Shown here: piece by piece, positions 22,155 through 35,684 of the stretch
Layout of the letters: each line of letters starts with the position of its first letter
Numbering within the stretch: the stretch's first letter is position 1
Source of the DNA: Lunularia cruciata
Lineage: Eukaryota > Streptophyta > Marchantiopsida > Lunulariales > Lunulariaceae
Assembly (NCBI GenBank): GCA_948567375.1
Contig: OX419755.1
Span: forward strand, 74,918,931-74,982,930
Length of the DNA: 64,000 bases
Direction: 5' to 3'
The notes under the pieces: model-generated
Databases searched by the model: none
Told to the model about the DNA's origin: nothing
The model's input: the letters and a program-made list of their open reading frames with translations, nothing else
Made by a program: the position numbers and the translations under genes

Positions 22155-25100
22155 ATGGCTAAGCTCAGGGTTGGTTCTCTTACTCGTCAATGGTCGCAGC
22201 TCAGATCTGCTTACCAGGTTTTGGGAGGACAATCCCCGCAGCAGATCGATGGGCAATGCCTGAAAAATGGGCAACAGACGCGCTCCATCACGTACATGCC
22301 CAGGCCTGGGGACGGGGCACCGAGGGCTGTGACACTCCTTCCAGGTGATGGGATAGGGCCACTGGTAACTGGAGCAGTGGTTCAGGTCATGAAGGCAATG
22401 CACGCCCCAGTGTATTTTGAGACCTACGAAGTATCAGGCAAAATGGACAAGGTGCCTCAGGAGGTTATTGATTCTATTAAGAAAAATAAAGTATGCCTCA
22501 AGGGTGGATTGGCCACACCAGTGGGAGGAGGAGTGAGTTCTCTTAACGTGCAATTGAGGAAGGAATTGGATTTGTTTGCTTCTTTGGTGCACTGCTTCAA
22601 TCTGCCTGGACTCAAGACACGTCATGACAATGTAAACATTGTGGTTATTCGGGAGAACACCGAGGGAGAGTACTCGGGATTGGAGCACGAGGTCGTTCCC
22701 GGAGTCGTTGAGAGCCTTAAGGTATGTATGGTTCCTGCCAAGCAGTCTTTTCATTTTCCAGGTTTCCCAATTTCGAATCTCTTCCTTGGTTTTGGTAAAG
22801 ATCGCCGGCTTTGCATTTCTTACTTGTTTTTCTCTTGCTCTCGTTGAGAAGGCGACCTACAATCGGATTCCATTTTTGTTAGAATGTTTGGGTCTACTTT
22901 GTCACCGTTGAAAAAAACCTGGAATCCATCCTCAGAGCAGGCAATGCCATCTATTTTCGGAAGGCTAGCCAATCCGAGGACCCATTGGAACATCCACACT
23001 CTTGGCAGCGCGGTCAAGAGTTCAGGTTTTCATCCATTGTGTAACTTTTTTTGCTGCATCAGATAATGCGCAGACGCCTTCTCACGTAAGAAGCAAGGAG
23101 ATTTGTTTTAAGCTTCAACTTTTGTAGCAGTTTTACAGACCGTTTTGAACCCCAAACGTGAGTCCTGAAGTACGAGACTGCATATTACCAACAGGAGATA
23201 GAAGCGTAAACTACTGTAGTCAGTTTATCCCGTCAATCCATTTATACTGTTTGACACATCTACTCGAACGATCCTTTTGGGTTGTCGATTGAAATATATT
23301 CGAAACCTTCTTGAGCGAATGCGTTGGAATAGTAGCCTGAACGAATTCAGATTATCCTTCCAGAAAAGGCTTAGTACTAAGCATGCTAAAAACTGAAAAC
23401 CCATAACAGTCATGAACTGCAAGCAGCAACAAATCTTCTTTCGAACTTGTTTCAGATGCTTGAAGGCGGTATTGTCACTTTCCTTTAGAAGTATTATGAA
23501 GAGGAACAGAGGGAGTGGATGAATGCAAATGAAGCGTCTCATCTTTGTGATCGTCCTTTAGAATGCATCTTATATTTTCATCTTAATTTTAAGGGTCCAG
23601 TACAGCTGAAGTTGGTTCTCTGGAAGAGCAGAGTTCATAAATGCTTCAAATTGCGCTATTTTCGTAGTATCTCTTGAGTTGCCTCGTACAGATGGGTCGC
23701 GTCTGTAGGCCCATCTTCACAAGCCAATCACTTGTCCTCTCGATCCTTGTGAACGCATGGCTTTCATGTTGAATCCTTCTATCACGTTTTCCTTGAGATG
23801 GAAACTATACCCGACGGTAGGCGTCATATGCTTCAGCAAGGAGAAAAAGTCAAAATCCACTTACAACTTCTCGTCTTCGAGAAGTCCCTATAGAGTGTCC
23901 TGTTTGTCCCAATCATTGTATTTCTTTCCTCTAATATGAAAACTAGTCCTTGTATTTCAACTGACTCATTGGTAACCAATAGGTGATCACGAAGTTTTGC
24001 TCGGAGCGAATTGCGAAGTACGCATTTGAGTACGCCTATCTCAATGGTAGGAAAACGGTTACTGCTGTCCACAAGGCCAACATTATGAAGCTTGCCGATG
24101 GACTTTTTCTGGAATCATGCCGGGAAATTGCGAAGAAGTACCCAAGTGTCAACTACAATGAAGTTATCGTTGACAACTGCTGCATGCAGCTGGTTTCGAA
24201 GCCTCAACAGTTTGATGTCATGGTGCGTATTAGACAATCTTGTCATTCTGCAACGCTGACATAAGAAGCACACTTCATGTTGCCTTACTTGAAGTGCATG
24301 TTTCCTTACTTGTTTCTAACTAGCCTGGTCTTGCCTTCTTTCATCGGGTCCATCAATTTTGTGAATCTACGGATATCATTCTCTCTGGTAGATCCAGTTG
24401 GAGCTGATTTTGAATGGGCCTGCCTTAATTGGTGTCTTAACCAAGTTGTAGTTCATGGCTACCTCGGTGGACCAAATACATATTTCCTAGTAGTTAGCAC
24501 GTTTGTAAGTCTGCGCTTCCTTATTGCCTGCTACCTCTTGTCAGATCCACATCATTCTCTGAGTCTACTGTCTCCATAAGTTCGGCTGTCATAACGGTTC
24601 ATTGCTGTACTCTTGCTCAAGATTCTGGAGTGGGCAGCATTCCTCGTGGTGATGGTAATTCTCTTATAACGCGTACGGTGGTTCTTCAGGTTACACCGAA
24701 TCTGTATGGAACTCTAGTGGCAAACACCGCTGCTGGTATCGCAGGCGGTACTGGAGTGATGCCTGGAGGTTAGTTCTCTTTCTTTGCTTTCGCTTGCTAC
24801 CCACCCACTTAAATCCCTTTGGATTGAGTATTGCTTTCTGGCTACGTTTTTGAGCGGCAAACAATCAAGGAAAGAATTGAGTTTTAATCTAGCCTGAAGC
24901 CCCAAGATCTTGACGGAAAATAACTAAGTAGCCGGTTCGACCATTCTGGATGGGTACTGTTCTTATCCAGTGATTGTTTGCCTGCCTTGTCCTTTAAATT
25001 CAATTCTTCGTTTTCACGATGCAAGTCTGCTTTTGAGCTGGTTGTCTATCGAATCTTATGGCTCTCTAAATTCAGGCTTGAAATCATATGGCAGGAAATG

Positions 25101-25372
25101 TCGGAGCTGAGCATGCAATTTTCGAACAGGGAGCTTCAGCCGGAAACGTGGGAAATGAAAAACTAGTGCTTCAGAAGACTGCAAATCCTACAGCAATATT
25201 GCTCTCATCAGCTATGCTCTTGCGCCATCTTCAGTTCCCAGCTTTTGCCGATAAGCTAGAGCAAGCTGTTATGGGTGTCGTTGCAGAAGGGAAGTACCGT
25301 ACTAAGGATCTTGGGGGTTTAAGTTCCACGCAGGAAGTCGTGGATGCTGTACTCGAGAAGTTGGATGTTTAG
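22155..25372 (+). CDS. NAD-dependent isocitrate dehydrogenase, regulatory subunit, mitochondrial, 4 exons
   Basis: Exons are 22155-22721, 23983-24222, 24690-24768 and 25095-25372, giving 387 residues with consistent phases. The subunit belongs to the mitochondrial TCA-cycle enzyme that oxidises isocitrate to 2-oxoglutarate with NAD+; plant regulatory subunits pair with a catalytic one. The N-terminus [20 protein letters not shown] is basic and Ser-rich, fitting a mitochondrial presequence that ends before [14 protein letters not shown]. Conserved strings are [101 protein letters not shown] and [14 protein letters not shown]. The pattern is that of Arabidopsis IDH1-3 rather than the catalytic IDH5/6 type. 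Intron 1 is long (1261 bp). The start is the first ATG in frame with the presequence. Confidence 0.95.
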
Positions 25373-26489
25373 GATGTTGGTGGTTGTATTGTGTAGTTCC
25401 GAATCCTTTCTGTATGTACAGGTGTGCTGGTGCTTACACTTACCAGGTCAGGTCAGATCAAAATCCTACTTGCTTCGTAGTTTATGCACCCCTTAGCCTG
25501 CTGAGTAGCTCGATCAGGGGATGATCGCCACGGAAACACCAGCCTTGATGTTCAGCATCCAGAGTGCACAAAAATTGACAAGCTGTCTTGAAGCATGCAT
25601 AGTACCTTTCGCATGTGTATATTTTTTTGACAAGGTTTGATGAAGCACATTATTAGCTCAAGATTCCTATCATTTAAAAGTTATCCCCGAGGACCATGTA
25701 ACGCTCGGAATAAGTGCTGGTGGACGTCGCGGAGGCCTACTTGTCGGTGCTTGCTTCGGTATATATGCAGTTTCTGAAAATTTAGCTGCATCATGGGCCA
25801 CCCTTTTAACTCCTGGGAAAATGTAAGGATCTCAATTTATGACATTGTCCGGATCGATTTTCCTTTCTTTAGAGACACGAAACTCATCCTTCCCTCCTGA
25901 AATCTTTGTCATGAGCTACCTGTGTCTCCAAGTTCTGTGTGCATATTTGCAAACTCACTTTCTCGTTTTTGAGAATACCATTGGTCCTAAGAGTTTTGGT
26001 TCCTGAAAGCTCTCGGCCATGTTTTCGAACTCCTTCAAGGTTTAAGCTCAAGTTGGTGCTCGCACCTCATTCTTTCTCATGTCTCACTTGCCAGCTACTT
26101 ACTTGTCAGATGTTTCTCCTGCGATTCTTATCCGTCACCTCTTTAGCCTCACAAGACGTGGTGTCGCTCAGCCTCTCACCTCTCACCTTGTAATAAAGTT
26201 GCCCTTGCAACACCAAGCAGAAAAATAGTAATGGCAACTGGTTCACCTTTACCGTCCAGCACGAGACCCTGAAGTTGTTGAATGAGTAGCAATCCAGACC
26301 CATAGCCCGGAACGTACTAAAGTTTCAATCCGTAAGCCGAGCCCTTTCCATCACCGTACGAATCAATGCATTGCAATTTCATTTCTGAGCAGTTGACCAG
26401 CAAGATTTTAACACTTCTGGTGTTATGGAGCCACAGTGCAATGTCTCCGCTGCACAGAACGGGGTTTGACTTCTGTGTACGGTTCCTAT

Positions 26490-26671
26490 CAACAAAATTC
26501 TTTGTATAGTTCACAGAACAGGCCAAACAAACTGGAAACCACCAAGAACTCAACCCTAGAGTTCAAAAATCTTCCATCGTTCAACAAAATTCTCTGCTTA
26601 GTTGACAAAACGGGCCAAATAGATAGAACACCAAGAATTCAACCCTAGAGTTCTAAAATCTTCAGTCGTTC
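26490..26671 (+). repeat. 92-bp tandem duplication
   Basis: A unit starting CAACAAAATTCT and containing CAACCCTAGAGTTC occurs at 26490 and again at 26582 with moderate divergence. It contains no gene. Confidence 0.85.
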
Positions 26672-27580
26672 AAGCTATACGGTGGAGCTTCGTGGATGAT
26701 TTGATTTATGTTTTTGATCCCGGGATAATATAGTAAGTGAAAGCAAGTCAGGGAGAGAGAGTTAATGCCAGGCAATTTATGTCTGGTGATGCTTCGTACG
26801 CGATACTCAAAGCCTTGGACAACTCAACAATTTCAAATCTGACTCTGAATCCAAGGAGCAACTTTTAGTAACTGTACTCTGTGAACACGTTGTGATTTGA
26901 CTTGTGACCATTCAAGCAACTGTAGAATGGTCAATTACTACTGAATCAGATACATCAAGCAACGGTACGAATTAATGATTTGAACAAATTACAGAATAAT
27001 GTTTCGAAGTAAAACTCCTACCCTGAAAATGACAACTCTAATTTCATATTTTTAATTTTAGAACTTCATTTGCACCGAGATTGGATAGATTGGAGATAGG
27101 TCGCGAGCAAGATATCTTTTCGCAAGATCTACGACTGAAATCCGAGAGCCTCAGACTTTCGCATTCATACATCGTTCCTGAGCTGTTCGTTGTCGTCTCA
27201 TAACTTGCATGTACTCGTTTCTACAAGCGCATGCTCCAATGATTGAACATCTGCTTGGTGGCTTATGCAGGAGCTTGACTTCAGCGTAGTTGATGCCAGA
27301 TATGGTAGGAGTAGAGAGTAACAAAAATTGCGAGAAACAATGTACACAACTTGCCCTTGACACCCGTAGCAACATGACTGAACCATACTTCTACCGGCTT
27401 GAGTTCCTCTCCACCTTATTCTGTGAGGGTCGAATCCCTCATCATGTCAGTTGCAGGTTCATTATTTGTTCCGCTGTCTTCCTGAGGCAAGTACGTTCAC
27501 GACATCTATCTGTGGGGAGTACAGTATTATCTATCGCGTGGTACAATCGAGTCCGGACAGGTCCGTCCTTGCTGAGCAAT

Positions 27581-27605
27581 GTCCAGTCCAGTCCAGTCCA
27601 GTCCA
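27581..27605 (+). repeat. (GTCCA)5 microsatellite
   Basis: Five perfect copies of a pentanucleotide. Confidence 0.95.
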
Positions 27606-29100
27606 GTGACAGACCAGGCCGTGATGGCGAAAGTTTTTCTTTGTCAAGTGGCTCGTCTCGTAGTTTTCCAACAGAGAAGTCGGCTAACTGGTCAATGGTT
27701 GGAATAAATGGACTCTTGGTGCTAATCTGCAAACTTCTTATGTCTTCCTAAACTAGTTTTGACAAGTTCGGGATACTGTGCGTCCACATGATTAATACTC
27801 AGTCCATGAAATGAAAACTGATGTATTTCGACGAATAAAAGTTGTTTGTTTCCAAGATGTATTCAGCGCACATCGTGGGCGAAGCTGGTGACAGAGTTTA
27901 AACTGGAAGGGAACCTTGGACCAAGAGTGCAAGAAGTTTCATGATTGAACTGGTGTTTGCCACAATCGGAGTCTGGGTTGAAAAGATACGCTGAAGAAAG
28001 AATGTTTGGATTCAATAAGATTTGAAGCAAGTCATCCGGGACTTGAACAGGGAGAATATGATATCAACTTAAGTCGGGACCCTGGAGCTGTGAACTCTGA
28101 AGGTGGTCGGTCTTAAACTTCCACCATCCAGGAAAGTCTTGTGATGTATCAGGCAACAGATGGTGTCATGTACTTTTGTGAACGAGGAGAATTTGAAATA
28201 CGGTTAGCTTTACTTTTTAAGAGCCGAATTTTATAAGTTCGTATGCAAGAGTTTAGATGGCATTTCACCCAGAGGCGGGTGGTATATCGTTATGCGCATT
28301 CAGAGTACAAACTGTTGCAGCTTGACTATTACCTGATCCGCATGCCTACGAGAATTATGAAATATGAACATCTCGTACCTGACGACCTGAAGGTCGTTCA
28401 TTAGCAAGCGACAGATGGAATCCACTTGAGTTGAAGAGTTGTCGGTTCTCCCCCTCTCCCTGCAGTTAATCGAGGAACTGTCACCTTATTATCTCTTTAT
28501 GAGGAGCATTCCTAGATGGCCGTGGGTCTTCGGTTCTCATGAAAGCTTCCTTCTCGTCCCTATGCGGCACTATCTATGCTACAGACTGAGTAATGGTGGA
28601 GATGGAGAGAAGAACGACCACCATTGGTACCTTCCCTCTAATCTTTCAAGGCAACCTTGAGTTCTTTAAGAGTACCCAACGACTATCTATTACAGTACAT
28701 GCATCAGCAAGATCGTACTTGGCTTTTCAAGCCTGACATAATGTTGGGCGATCGCTAGGAATTGAGGCAAGGGAAAGCTTTCTTTGTCAATCCTTGGAAC
28801 ACGGAACCACACAAGCAGAGAACAGAAACTGATAAAGGCAGCATTACACCAGAGAGCAGGTGCGTGGAAGTACCTAAATGTAGGAGCTCATTGCTTCAGC
28901 CAACTTCTTCCCTTTCTTGAGGCATCATCTCAATTTTTTGTTGATGCCATACATTGAGAGAAAGCGATACACACGTAGGATAAGATTGAGAAGGGAAAAC
29001 ATATCCCCCATCGAACCAGAGAAGTATGCAACTTACGAGATAAATTGGCGCTGAGTTCTAAGAGTATCAAATAAGAAATCTATCCGATTGTTATATGTAT

Positions 29101-32100
29101 AAGTCAAATGATCTACCTACTACCACCGGAGTATCTGAAAGCCCATTTTGTAGTGGGATTGCAATCTTATTGATTGCTTTTCCATCGATCTCTAAAGAAT
29201 AATATACTACAAAATAAGAAAGGGAAAGTGATATTATATCAACTAATATCCATTATCTAAGCTTTCACGTAATTCATAACAAAGGGGTCAAATGTGGTTT
29301 CCATATAATCCCAAGGCTAAAGGAACAAAGAGTTAACCTAGCTGTATACCTCTATACTTGGATACCTCTATATTTTGGATACATAGGATATTCCCACTCA
29401 ACTTATTGCCCACGGGAAAGGATGAGTAATGAGCTCCTCTAAAATAAATTTGAGAAATCAGACACTTATATTAAGAGACCTTGGTTACAACATCTCTACT
29501 TGCTACTCATCTAGAGAATGTGCAATCACCCCCAAAACTACATCTCATATAGGACCCATAACTATAACATTCACTTTTATCACCTAATCTTATCTTGGAT
29601 CATATACAAGTCTATATTGACTTATGTCTTTTGCATGCATACCAATGCTCTGCCCAAATGAAATATCCACTCTTTTGTATAATCATAAATGTTATATATC
29701 TAATGGTATAATGGGTATCATACTCTAAAAGTACAATAAATCATGTGGATACTTATTATATTTAAGTTAATATCAAAGTCACAAGTGAATAAATAGGTGG
29801 ACTAAACTGAAATAAAGTTTCGTTAGTGTAAAGAAAGTAATTGATGTGAGTCAATATACACTAATACAAGGTTAAGCTAGAATCTGAGAGCTTGCACACT
29901 TTTTAGAGCAAGAACACAAGTGTACTCTTACTAAAGTGTAGAACATACTAAAACCATCAATCTATTTCAGTAAAATTTATAGTTTAAAAAATGAAAATAA
30001 ATTCTGATCCAGTTTTCTTGGAATAAAATGAAAAATTTTAAAATTATAAATTTAAATATGTAAAATAAAACATTCTCAACTAAACATTATTATACTTACC
30101 ATTTAAGATAAAATAAATGATAAATATATTCACAGTATATTAGTAAAATTAAAAATTATGTATTGTATATCACTTTTAGTTTAAATATCAATTTAAAAAC
30201 TATATAAAGAAGACTATTATATATATTCTTCAAAACCAAAAAATTTCTCTTATCACTCCACTTCCGCGTCGCCTTCTAAGTTGATTCATCTCGCGCAAAC
30301 ATCAAACTTGCCAAAGCTTAATCTCAGATTTGAAATTTAGCATTTCCTCTACCGCTTCACACCTCTCGCCTGCTTCAGGATGTCTTCTTCACAGTTTGAG
30401 AGGCTTTCTTTCGCCCATCACGAGATCGGGAGTTCAGCCTTCTAGAGTTCACCTCTCGTTGGTTGGGTCATCCTCTTCACATTCTGGGAAGCTTCAGCCC
30501 ATCCTGAGCTTAGGAGTTCAGCCTTCAAGAGTTCACTTCTCATTTCCCTCTCGTTGTATCGGAAGTATAGAGCTTGAGAGAGCTCGGGCCTTCAGCCTCT
30601 TTCCTGGAGTTCAAGGGTTCGACCTAGTTCAGCCCTTTGTTCAAGAGTTCCAAGAGTTAGCCTTTGAGCATTGTTGAGTTTACCCTATCCACATTGCGTA
30701 AATTGGTTAGACGTTCATAAGTTTTTCCTTTCTTTCATGAGGCTCAAAATTGAGAGTTGAACCATATATAGACAAATTGTTTGTGACAATTAAAGGAGAA
30801 TAACCCATGTTTTTGGAGGTAAGGTTTAATGGAGAATGGAGTAGATTTTTGAGTTTCTATAATATTGTGAGATGCACTTTTCAAAGTTCGGTGAGATGTC
30901 CTTTCTAGTGTTGAAAGTTAGTGTTGTAAGTTTTGTAAGACCCATTAATGAAGTGGTGTGTGTTTTGGTGTATACAAGGATGTTGAGATCGTGATATGGC
31001 TTCCTTACGACAATCACCAATTTGGAACGATCTGAACAGGAGAGGGAATGGTACATTGTTTGAGCACCAACAATATTTATAAGGGAATTCATGGAATCCG
31101 CCAGTGTGTCATCTTGTTTCATCTTTCAAACAAGTGCATTCCCAAGACAAAGTTGATTTCAATAGATGTGTAGCTCAAACCCAAGTCCTAAATGAGCACT
31201 GCATAGGAGTCTTGAAGGCAAGATAGCACTTGCTTAGAGAGACTAGAGTGTAATTAAATGACACATCCAAGTATTCATATTTATTTACCATGGGTTAATT
31301 TTTATATATTTTTTCATAATTTCCCGATCAATCATATATGATATATGGGAAGAAGAAGATCGTGAATTTCTTAAAAGATTTAGAATCAGACCTAGGAGTG
31401 CATTTGAGTCCCACAAAGAACATAATGAGGAGACAAGAAATGAAATTATGCATCATTGCCTTTCACTCAACTACCAAATAGGCAAGTTGTTGGACCTAAG
31501 ATTTGATATTACAATTTAAAGGTGTTGGTATTTTCATGTAGGCATATTTGTGATCTTATCAAAAGATGATTTGTTATTGCTTATTGTTGGAAAGATTATA
31601 ATAATATTTAGAGTGTGAGAGTGGTTGAAGTTTATGCATATTTATAGATATCATTGTCACACACTTACCTCCTAACAAAAATATCACTATGGAAGTACTT
31701 TTTTAAGGAATAAATATTGCATATGAGAGCAAATTATCTTAGAGCTTAGATCGAATGCTTGTTATACTAAAGTATTACAATATTCTTTATTCCATAAAGA
31801 TTTATACTTGTTCTATAGATCTTTTTCTGTTTATCGCTCATGGAGCAATGAACTTGTAATGTGCCAACTTTCTTGCTAGCAAGTATTGCTGTTGTCCTAT
31901 GGAATGAAATATATGGAAGGAATGATATGGAGTTATAGTAAACACAAAGTTCATAGAGAGATGTATTTTAAATACAAATATATAGATATAGAGATGTTAG
32001 ACAAACATTTTGGATCTCTTCTTCATATTTATATTTATATTTATATCAAAGAGCTCGGGAGATATGCTAGAGAAAGATGGAAAATTTTCAAAGATATGAA

Positions 32101-33453
32101 AATTTATATGTGTATGACTTTTCGGCAAATTTATATGGGTTTGTATGCAAAAGGTAAGGAACTTAGGGTCAAAATCTAAATATAGGAGAAGAATTGCTAA
32201 AGATGCCAAAGGACAAAGGTTTCAATAGCAAGTGTAGTCCAATTTGGACCCTTAGTTTATTCCATTGACTACTTGCTTGAATCAACAAACATAGTTTTGT
32301 TGAACGGTTTTCAATACAACTCAAAACGGTTAGCAGTTTAAGCTCACTAGCTAAGCTTTCCAATTTGGGTTCATTACCTAGATTTCCCAATTCCTTGGCT
32401 GAATAAGGAAAGAAGGTAGAGCTCCAATTCGAAAAATGAATGGTTGACGCTAGTTGTATATCCTAAACAGGTCCAAGAGAGACAAATCACACATGTTACA
32501 TACCAAGGCAAGTCGAAACCAAGAAAACAATACTCTAGAAAGACTCAAAAATACACAATAAGTTGACTCTAGCATACAATTAGATGGTGTTCAAGCACAA
32601 ATATATCCACACATGAGACCAGGTTAATGTCCTCCACTTGGAAGAGAATACTTATTAGTGACATGACTTTCTTTGTTCAAGACGTATATGAGACATCACA
32701 AACAAAATAAATCTGGACAATATCTTGCAATAAACATGCTACAAGATAAGTTGTGTGGTAAGAAAAGTATGACGAAGAGAAGATTGCAAGCTTCTTTTGA
32801 CACAGATTACTGGTTGAGATGCAGAGCCTATTTTGAATTTGCCCATTGATCAAACATAGCGGCACATTGTATAGAACTATACAAGCAACAATAATGAGTA
32901 AATAATAAGTTTGAGAAAGATAGGAAAATTTATATATGTATATAAGTCAGAAAGAATCCATATAATTCATTCCTAGAAAGAATGCATATAAGTTCAAGAA
33001 AGAAGGCAAAATGTTGAGGAGAAGATATTTTAAGATAAGATAAGATAAGATTTTTACTGATTTCATAAGAAGATATTTTAAAAGGTGTGATGTGAGTTGT
33101 TTCAAGTTGTTTCATGCAATAGTATTAACAGGTGTGGAAGTGTTGTTTAGAAGAAATCATTCTAAGAGGTTTGTGCTTGAAAGAATACTATTTGGTAGTT
33201 TTTGGGAGAGAGGAACTGTATAGTCATAGAGCAAAGGTAGATCAGGTTTTGAATGAAAGGTAGAAGGCAGGCAATGTCCCAAACAGAAGGCAACTTAACG
33301 GAAAGCAAGTGTCTCAAACAAAAGGCAAAAGGCTTTGTTGTATATTTCCTAGTCTGGAGTTAGAGAGTTTATGAAGTGTTGCTTGACACACTTTGAGGTT
33401 ATAGTTTGGACTACTGGCCCCTAGGGGGAGGTTGAGTAGCTATTAAGTTCAAT
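29101..33453. other. AT-rich stretch with decayed, unassigned repeats
   Basis: The tract is strongly AT-rich to about 30.2 kb. At 30330-30680 a less AT-rich patch carries two imperfect direct units (near 30390-30450 and 30465-30541, sharing GGAGTTCAGCCTTC and AGAGTTCAC). From 31.3 to 32.2 kb there are broken frames, one beginning near 31337 that reads EEEDREFLKRFRIRPRSAFE before stops. This looks like a dead transposon gene, but I could not name the family. Simple repeats of ATTTAT (32021-32046) and AGATA (33032-33052) are present. Confidence 0.45.
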
Positions 33454-33952
33454 GTGGGATTTTGGTTTTCTACTCAACATAGTACATACAAGGGCATGGA
33501 GAAGATATGCCTTGGTGAGAGGGATGATTTGTTTGACAAGTACCAAGGTTACATGGTTAGACCTTATAGTACATTTACATCCTTAGGTTTATCTATAAGA
33601 GATATACTGAAAGTTGATAATGATGTTATTCCTTATTGTAGGAACCATTTTCCTGGGGCTATACATCTGGTTAGATTTTCTCTTGAGTTTATACCTAAGA
33701 CCTCTCACATCTCATCATAAGATCTCCTTGTAGCTCCTCTAGATAGATTCAAAGCTAGCACACAGCCCGATATTATGTTTCTAGACAAGGAATGGACCTT
33801 TGATTGTTTTAGACATTACAATATGGACCCTTTTGATAGTTTAGCATAGTGTTTTAGTGAGCACATTATGAATCCTATAGAGAGAGAGAATGGATTTGGA
33901 CATATAGTCCTTTCTTTCTACATAGGATCCTCTACAAGCACCTTGAGAATGT
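33454..33952 (+). pseudogene. Unrecognised protein-coding relic with two internal stops
   Basis: One frame runs for about 166 codons with only TAA at 33718 and TAG at 33847, closing with TAA at 33950. It reads GMEKICLGERDDLFDKYQGY, then SLGLSIRDILKVDNDVIPY, then DIMFLDKEWTFDCFRHYNMD. The sparse stops and normal amino-acid mix suggest a formerly coding sequence. I do not recognise the family. A transposon origin is likely from the surroundings. Confidence 0.45.
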
Positions 33953-35684
33953 AATTCAACATCTCCATACATAATTTATTACTTGTTTTCCTTTGGAACA
34001 AATACACTCATTTTTTTTATTTATATATACATCTATACACTCTTACTTTTGCACCATGTGTATTATTATTATTATTTATTCCCACAATTATATGATCTAG
34101 TTATTTAAATGATATATTGCATATTATTTATCCCATAAAATTATAGGATCTAGTTAGTTAAATGATATAATGGAGATGTATAGTTCATTTCATTTGTATT
34201 TTCCCGAGAAGCAAGTTTTATGATAAGAAGTAACTAACACTACTGAACCCCCCCCCCCCCCACCTATAAAAACTGTAGTTCTAGACCAAGATGACCATTA
34301 TAAAATAGTTGAGCTAGCGCTCTTCCACTTCTATTTTCCCAAGATGCAAGATTTAAGATGAGAAGCAACCCTAGACTACTCATAAGAAGTAAGATAATTA
34401 CTATAACAAATGCATGTCTATCACAAAAATACCACCACTATAAAGTTGTTCCTTGATTGCTCTTTGGACTTCAGTTTTCTGATGGAAAACTATGATAATT
34501 TTCATTGATACTTGCAATTTACACTATCATACTTGAGAACAACTCATTCATTTTTGCTATACTTGCAATTTATTCTATCATACTTGAAAACAACTAATTC
34601 ATTGCTTTCATTCATACTATATTACATATTAAGTTGAGTATATTGCAACAAGACCTTTGCTCAATAGTAATATATCCAATAGCTTCCAAAAGCCAACTAC
34701 TATATACTAATTTATCCAACCAAGACCAAGAGCTATCACCGTCAACAAGACCAATCAAAATTTGTTTTGTAGCTCAATGGCAATACTGCAAAATCTCATA
34801 CAAAAACATAGATAAACTATCAATACTGCTCCTCAGTTTTGTGCATAAATCCCTCTAATATGGAATCTATTATAGTCCAAATATAAAATCTAAATGTAAA
34901 ACAGAAAGTGGAATCATGTGAGTTTAACCAAAAATGTTAGGACATTTGTATCCAAATTCTTTCTGTTTAAGTTCTTGTGTTGGACTTATATCAGCTCATA
35001 GTCAATTTACATTCATTTAGTCAGATTTGACTTGCACTTGATTCTCTTTCATGTATCATTATACTATATGTAAATAGATATGAAGAGATTTCTACCTATA
35101 TCAACATTGTTACAAGTACCACTCTCACCAACTACTAAGTACTTAATAAATTTTGAAACTATACTTTAACTTTTGACATTTGACAATCTGATTAAAGTAG
35201 GGTTCAAGAGGTAATAGTGCATAGAAGTTCATCATGACATTTGACAATCTCCTTAAGGAAGTAATAGTGCATAAGAATTTTCCAAACTATTTTATTTCAC
35301 CAAGATTTATTTTATGATGAATAAGGACCCATGCCAATTGAGAAAGCCATGGTGCAAGCCCCACAATTGCGCATGATGTGTAGGCTCATGGAAGAACAAT
35401 CTACCATAGTGGATCTCCTATAGGAAGTATCATGTGTATATACATTGCTATCAACATCATGCACTATAGAAGCACAACTCATATAGAAAGTCACACATGA
35501 AATCTAAAGTGCCTTAATTGCTTCCCTACTTGGTAATTAGGTTCTTTTTACTCTAGATAGCCATTTATCCAAGTATTTAATATGTCCTATGGTGTGCAAA
35601 GATCAAGAGGCTTGGTGCTATCAAGCTCCATCGTTAGTTGTATGTTTGCAATCTATACCACATAAGGAACAAACTAGCTATAGG
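33953..35684. other. AT-rich stretch, no recognised gene
   Basis: It includes a C14 run at 34248-34261 and a short tandem pair around 35179/35238 sharing GACATTTGACAATCT and GTAATAGTGCATA. The last few hundred bases may be the 3' flank of the gypsy relic, but no LTR was identified. Confidence 0.45.

Larger units (their letters stand above)
25373..29100. other. 3' flank of IDH gene and intergenic stretch, no recognised gene
   Basis: The composition is ordinary and unlike the AT-rich tract that follows. Short open frames on both strands (for example 27290-27751 +, 28439-28660 +) have no recognisable domain. It contains a 92-bp tandem duplication at 26490-26671 and a (GTCCA)5 microsatellite at 27581-27605. 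Confidence 0.5.

Noticed and set aside
27425-27445. GAGGGTCGAATCCCTC resembling a tRNA T-arm
   Set aside because: The loop has 6 bases rather than 7, and the other arms are missing.
27290-27751. 153-codon plus-strand frame
   Set aside because: It spans the GTCCA microsatellite and has a low-complexity Ser-rich end with no family likeness.
34248-34261. C14 run (and C10 at 1845-1854)
   Set aside because: Simple homopolymers, possibly length errors; no flanking structure of interest.
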